NCBI RefSeq assembly: GCF_050947335.1
Contig: NC_134985.1
Coordinates: forward strand, 17,909,190-17,973,189
Origin: Megachile rotundata
Taxonomy: Eukaryota > Arthropoda > Insecta > Hymenoptera > Megachilidae
DNA: 64,000 nucleotides
Direction of reading: 5' to 3'
Shown here: one piece after another, positions 62,001-64,000 of the stretch
How positions within the stretch are numbered: position 1 is the stretch's first letter
How the letters are laid out: each line of letters begins with the position of its first letter
The notes under the pieces: model-generated
What the model saw: only the letters and a program-made list of their open reading frames with translations
Told to the model about the DNA's origin: nothing
The model's database searches: none
Made by a program: the position numbers and the translations under genes

Positions 62001-63661
62001 TCACAGAAAGACTATTAACTTGCGTAGCAATTTGTAAAATATCTTGTTCTACCTGTAGAAACGCATGTAAATTAGTTGATTGCATATAATAAATAGAATA
62101 CATGATAATGATAATGCATAAATACAGTGTCTGATACCTTCGCATTTATTACTAACGACCGTAACGTTAAAACAGGAAATTTACTACGAACTGATAGACC
62201 ATCCAAGTTCAAAGTAAGATTTAATTGTGGACCACACGGTTGAAATTTTGTGCTGACCTGAAGGCCCTTCATGACGCCTTCTAAACCAACTACCACACCA
62301 TCTTCTCCACCCGTGATTACGGAAGAATTACCGATTTTCAACAGAAAATCCTGAAAAAGAAATTTTGAGTTTGCATTTCTTAATCAAAAGAAATGCTTGC
62401 TAAATTTACCTTAGGTACGATCGGTGCCAATCGAGCCAGTAAATCGTTCGATGAATCAACGTGCGCATCCGAATACGAAGATGCAGTGGTTAACGAACTT
62501 CTGTCTTTGAAGAAGGTAACGAGACCTGCTCCTCCAGAACCCTCTGTCTGCGTTATTCCGATGTACAATTTCTATAAATTAGATCCTGCTTGATTCCAAT
62601 TTAATCCCATTTCAAAGGACAGTTGTTCAGGAACATCCGTTATGTGTGCTAAACACAAATAGCTACTGATCAAAGCATTGAGCTACGATACTCGCTGGAT
62701 TACCGCATAGTATCGCATTATTCCACAGCTCTTGCAATTTGCATATTTAAACGCTTGTACAATACATGCGAATATGACACAAGTGATCTATTCTTACCTC
62801 CACAGAAAGCTCTTCTTGTGCTTTCAAGGTGGCTTCTGCTGTTCCAGCAAAAGATATTTGTGAAAGACACGCATCTGATGCATGTCTCAACAATTTCATA
62901 GCACCACCTATAACAGCAGCAGATGCAAGAAGGGTACGAGCTCCATGGACAGTGCTACCATCCAAAGTAAGGGTTTCTGCACTTCCATTTGCCAACCAAC
63001 CATTACCCAAAATTAAAAGGCTTAAATTTTCTACGTGCACAGCCATAAACTAGAAAATTTAAAAATGATCTTAATTAATATATGATAAACTATATTAAGT
63101 ATCCTGTGTTTTGTGAAAGACATACTTGTACAAAAGTTATAATTATAGGTGGAATTTTCTTGTTTCGAAAATCCATTAACTTGGTCTGTTTCTTTGCTAC
63201 ATGCATCGATTCCACTGGAACATCCTTGTTGACTCGTACATCTTTCATGATCACTGCCAATAACTTTGCAACATCGCTGCTAAAGAGACTGCTGCGTATA
63301 CTGATTTCCTCGACTTGCTGAAATTAATTTGAATATAGTTTGATAAAAAACAACGACATATTTGCTAATTGTAAGAAACTATATAATATAGTACATACCA
63401 GAGTGAACCCATTTTTAGAAACGTTTACGTCCCGAAGTATAAAATACGGTAACGAAATATGTCCAACTCGTAAATAAATTTTGTAACGTCTCTTGACCAA
63501 CCATGCTAAAAATCTCGGGATCACCCTAATAAATAAATTTTGTTCAGCATTAGTTTATGAATGACAGAACTTACAACTGAACACGTAAATTCTTAACCTC
63601 ACCAAGTAAAACTACAATAGAGAACAAAACAAATTGCACAGAAAGCAATTAAGCCAGTCAT
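56076..63661 (-). CDS. hob: Bridge-like lipid transfer protein 2 (hobbit / KIAA0100)
   Basis: About sixteen exons; start at 63661-63659 (MTGLIAFCAICFVLYCSFTW, an N-terminal membrane anchor), stop at 56078-56076. The next exon reads VIPRFLAWLVKRRYKIYLRV, then HISLPYFILRDV, the start of the chorein-like lipid-transfer groove. The largest exon (58165-60294) opens with the FMP27/hobbit signature FEVSDDPFEVRLRDNYELLEDEYKESLKRQ and carries further family blocks such as CLSVARVSYGREAM near its end. The C-terminal part includes a coiled region (LRRLERETYLVQKALAEES, about 57290). Hobbit and its yeast relatives (Fmp27) are long rods that sit at ER-plasma membrane contacts and move lipids; in flies hobbit is needed for regulated secretion. 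The long exon is GC- and CpG-rich, so many antisense open frames over it are shadows. Confidence 0.93.
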
Positions 63662-64000
63662 TTTTGCGAATTTACATAGCGCGAGAGAAATGCAAATACA
63701 ATCATTCGATGACACGAAAGATCATCACGGAGAACCGAAACACTTTTTATCTGACAGGTACGACAAAATCACGGGTCAACCGGGTCAACTACGCTTCGGT
63801 CGCGTTGAATTATCGAAACGTATTACGTATCATTCCACGGAAGAATATACTTGTTTCGCGCATCTGAACTAAATTCAGAATACTCCCTCCAACTTCTTTA
63901 CATTCCGCGCTTCACCGCGTATCGCGATGGCGCGAAGGTTGCACGATACGGTCTATAAACGATGAACAAAAAAGTATAAATAGGAAAAAGTAACGGTGAT
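63662..64000. other. Hobbit 5' UTR and promoter side
   Basis: The region upstream of the hobbit start becomes CpG-rich at about 63760-63960, consistent with a promoter. No second gene starts convincingly before the window ends. Confidence 0.4.

Overview
This is a eukaryotic nuclear window, almost certainly from an insect and probably a hymenopteran. The coding exons are small, most introns are only about 60-100 bp, introns and intergenic DNA are very AT-rich, and the gene set is purely animal. It includes an insect-type Methuselah-like receptor and the insect genes halfway and hobbit. CpG density by eye is clearly uneven, which fits hymenopteran methylation patterns. The order is inferred and the species cannot be fixed from the sequence. 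I saw no transposon, CRISPR array, tRNA or rRNA.

Layout, left to right: ENOX-like RRM protein (-, 3' part cut by the left edge), NAT9 acetyltransferase (+), MPV17-like inner-membrane protein (+), ADAP1 Arf-GAP with two PH domains (-), LRR membrane protein probably halfway (+), DDX52 RNA helicase (-), CP110 centriolar protein (+), UBE4A U-box ubiquitin ligase (+), phosphoserine phosphatase (-), a Methuselah-like GPCR locus with two alternative ectodomain exons (+), PRPF8 spliceosome core (-), p70 S6 kinase (+), CIR1 corepressor (-), sesquipedalian PH protein (+) and hobbit/BLTP2 lipid-transfer protein (-). Strands mostly alternate, giving divergent promoter pairs (ENOX/NAT9, DDX52/CP110, PSPH/GPCR, PRPF8/S6K, CIR1/sesquipedalian) and convergent 3' ends.

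Most genes are single-copy housekeeping functions: splicing and rRNA processing (PRPF8, DDX52, CIR1), ubiquitin, serine synthesis, TOR output (S6K), membrane traffic (ADAP1, sesquipedalian, hobbit), mitochondrion (MPV17-like) and centriole (CP110). They are not an operon or a pathway cluster.

The most interesting structure is the GPCR locus at 29-37 kb. Two homologous but strongly diverged exons each encode a signal peptide, a complete ectodomain and TM1-TM2. Both end in the same splice phase and lie upstream of one set of exons for TM3-TM7, so one gene could make two receptors with the same signalling core and different ligand-binding heads. Secondary points are a box C/D-like structured RNA inside a PRPF8 intron and two non-canonical GC-AG introns in the first 6.2 kb. 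For the genes where I summed exon lengths (NAT9, MPV17-like, ADAP1, halfway, CP110, UBE4A, both GPCR forms, S6K, sesquipedalian), the total is an exact multiple of three.
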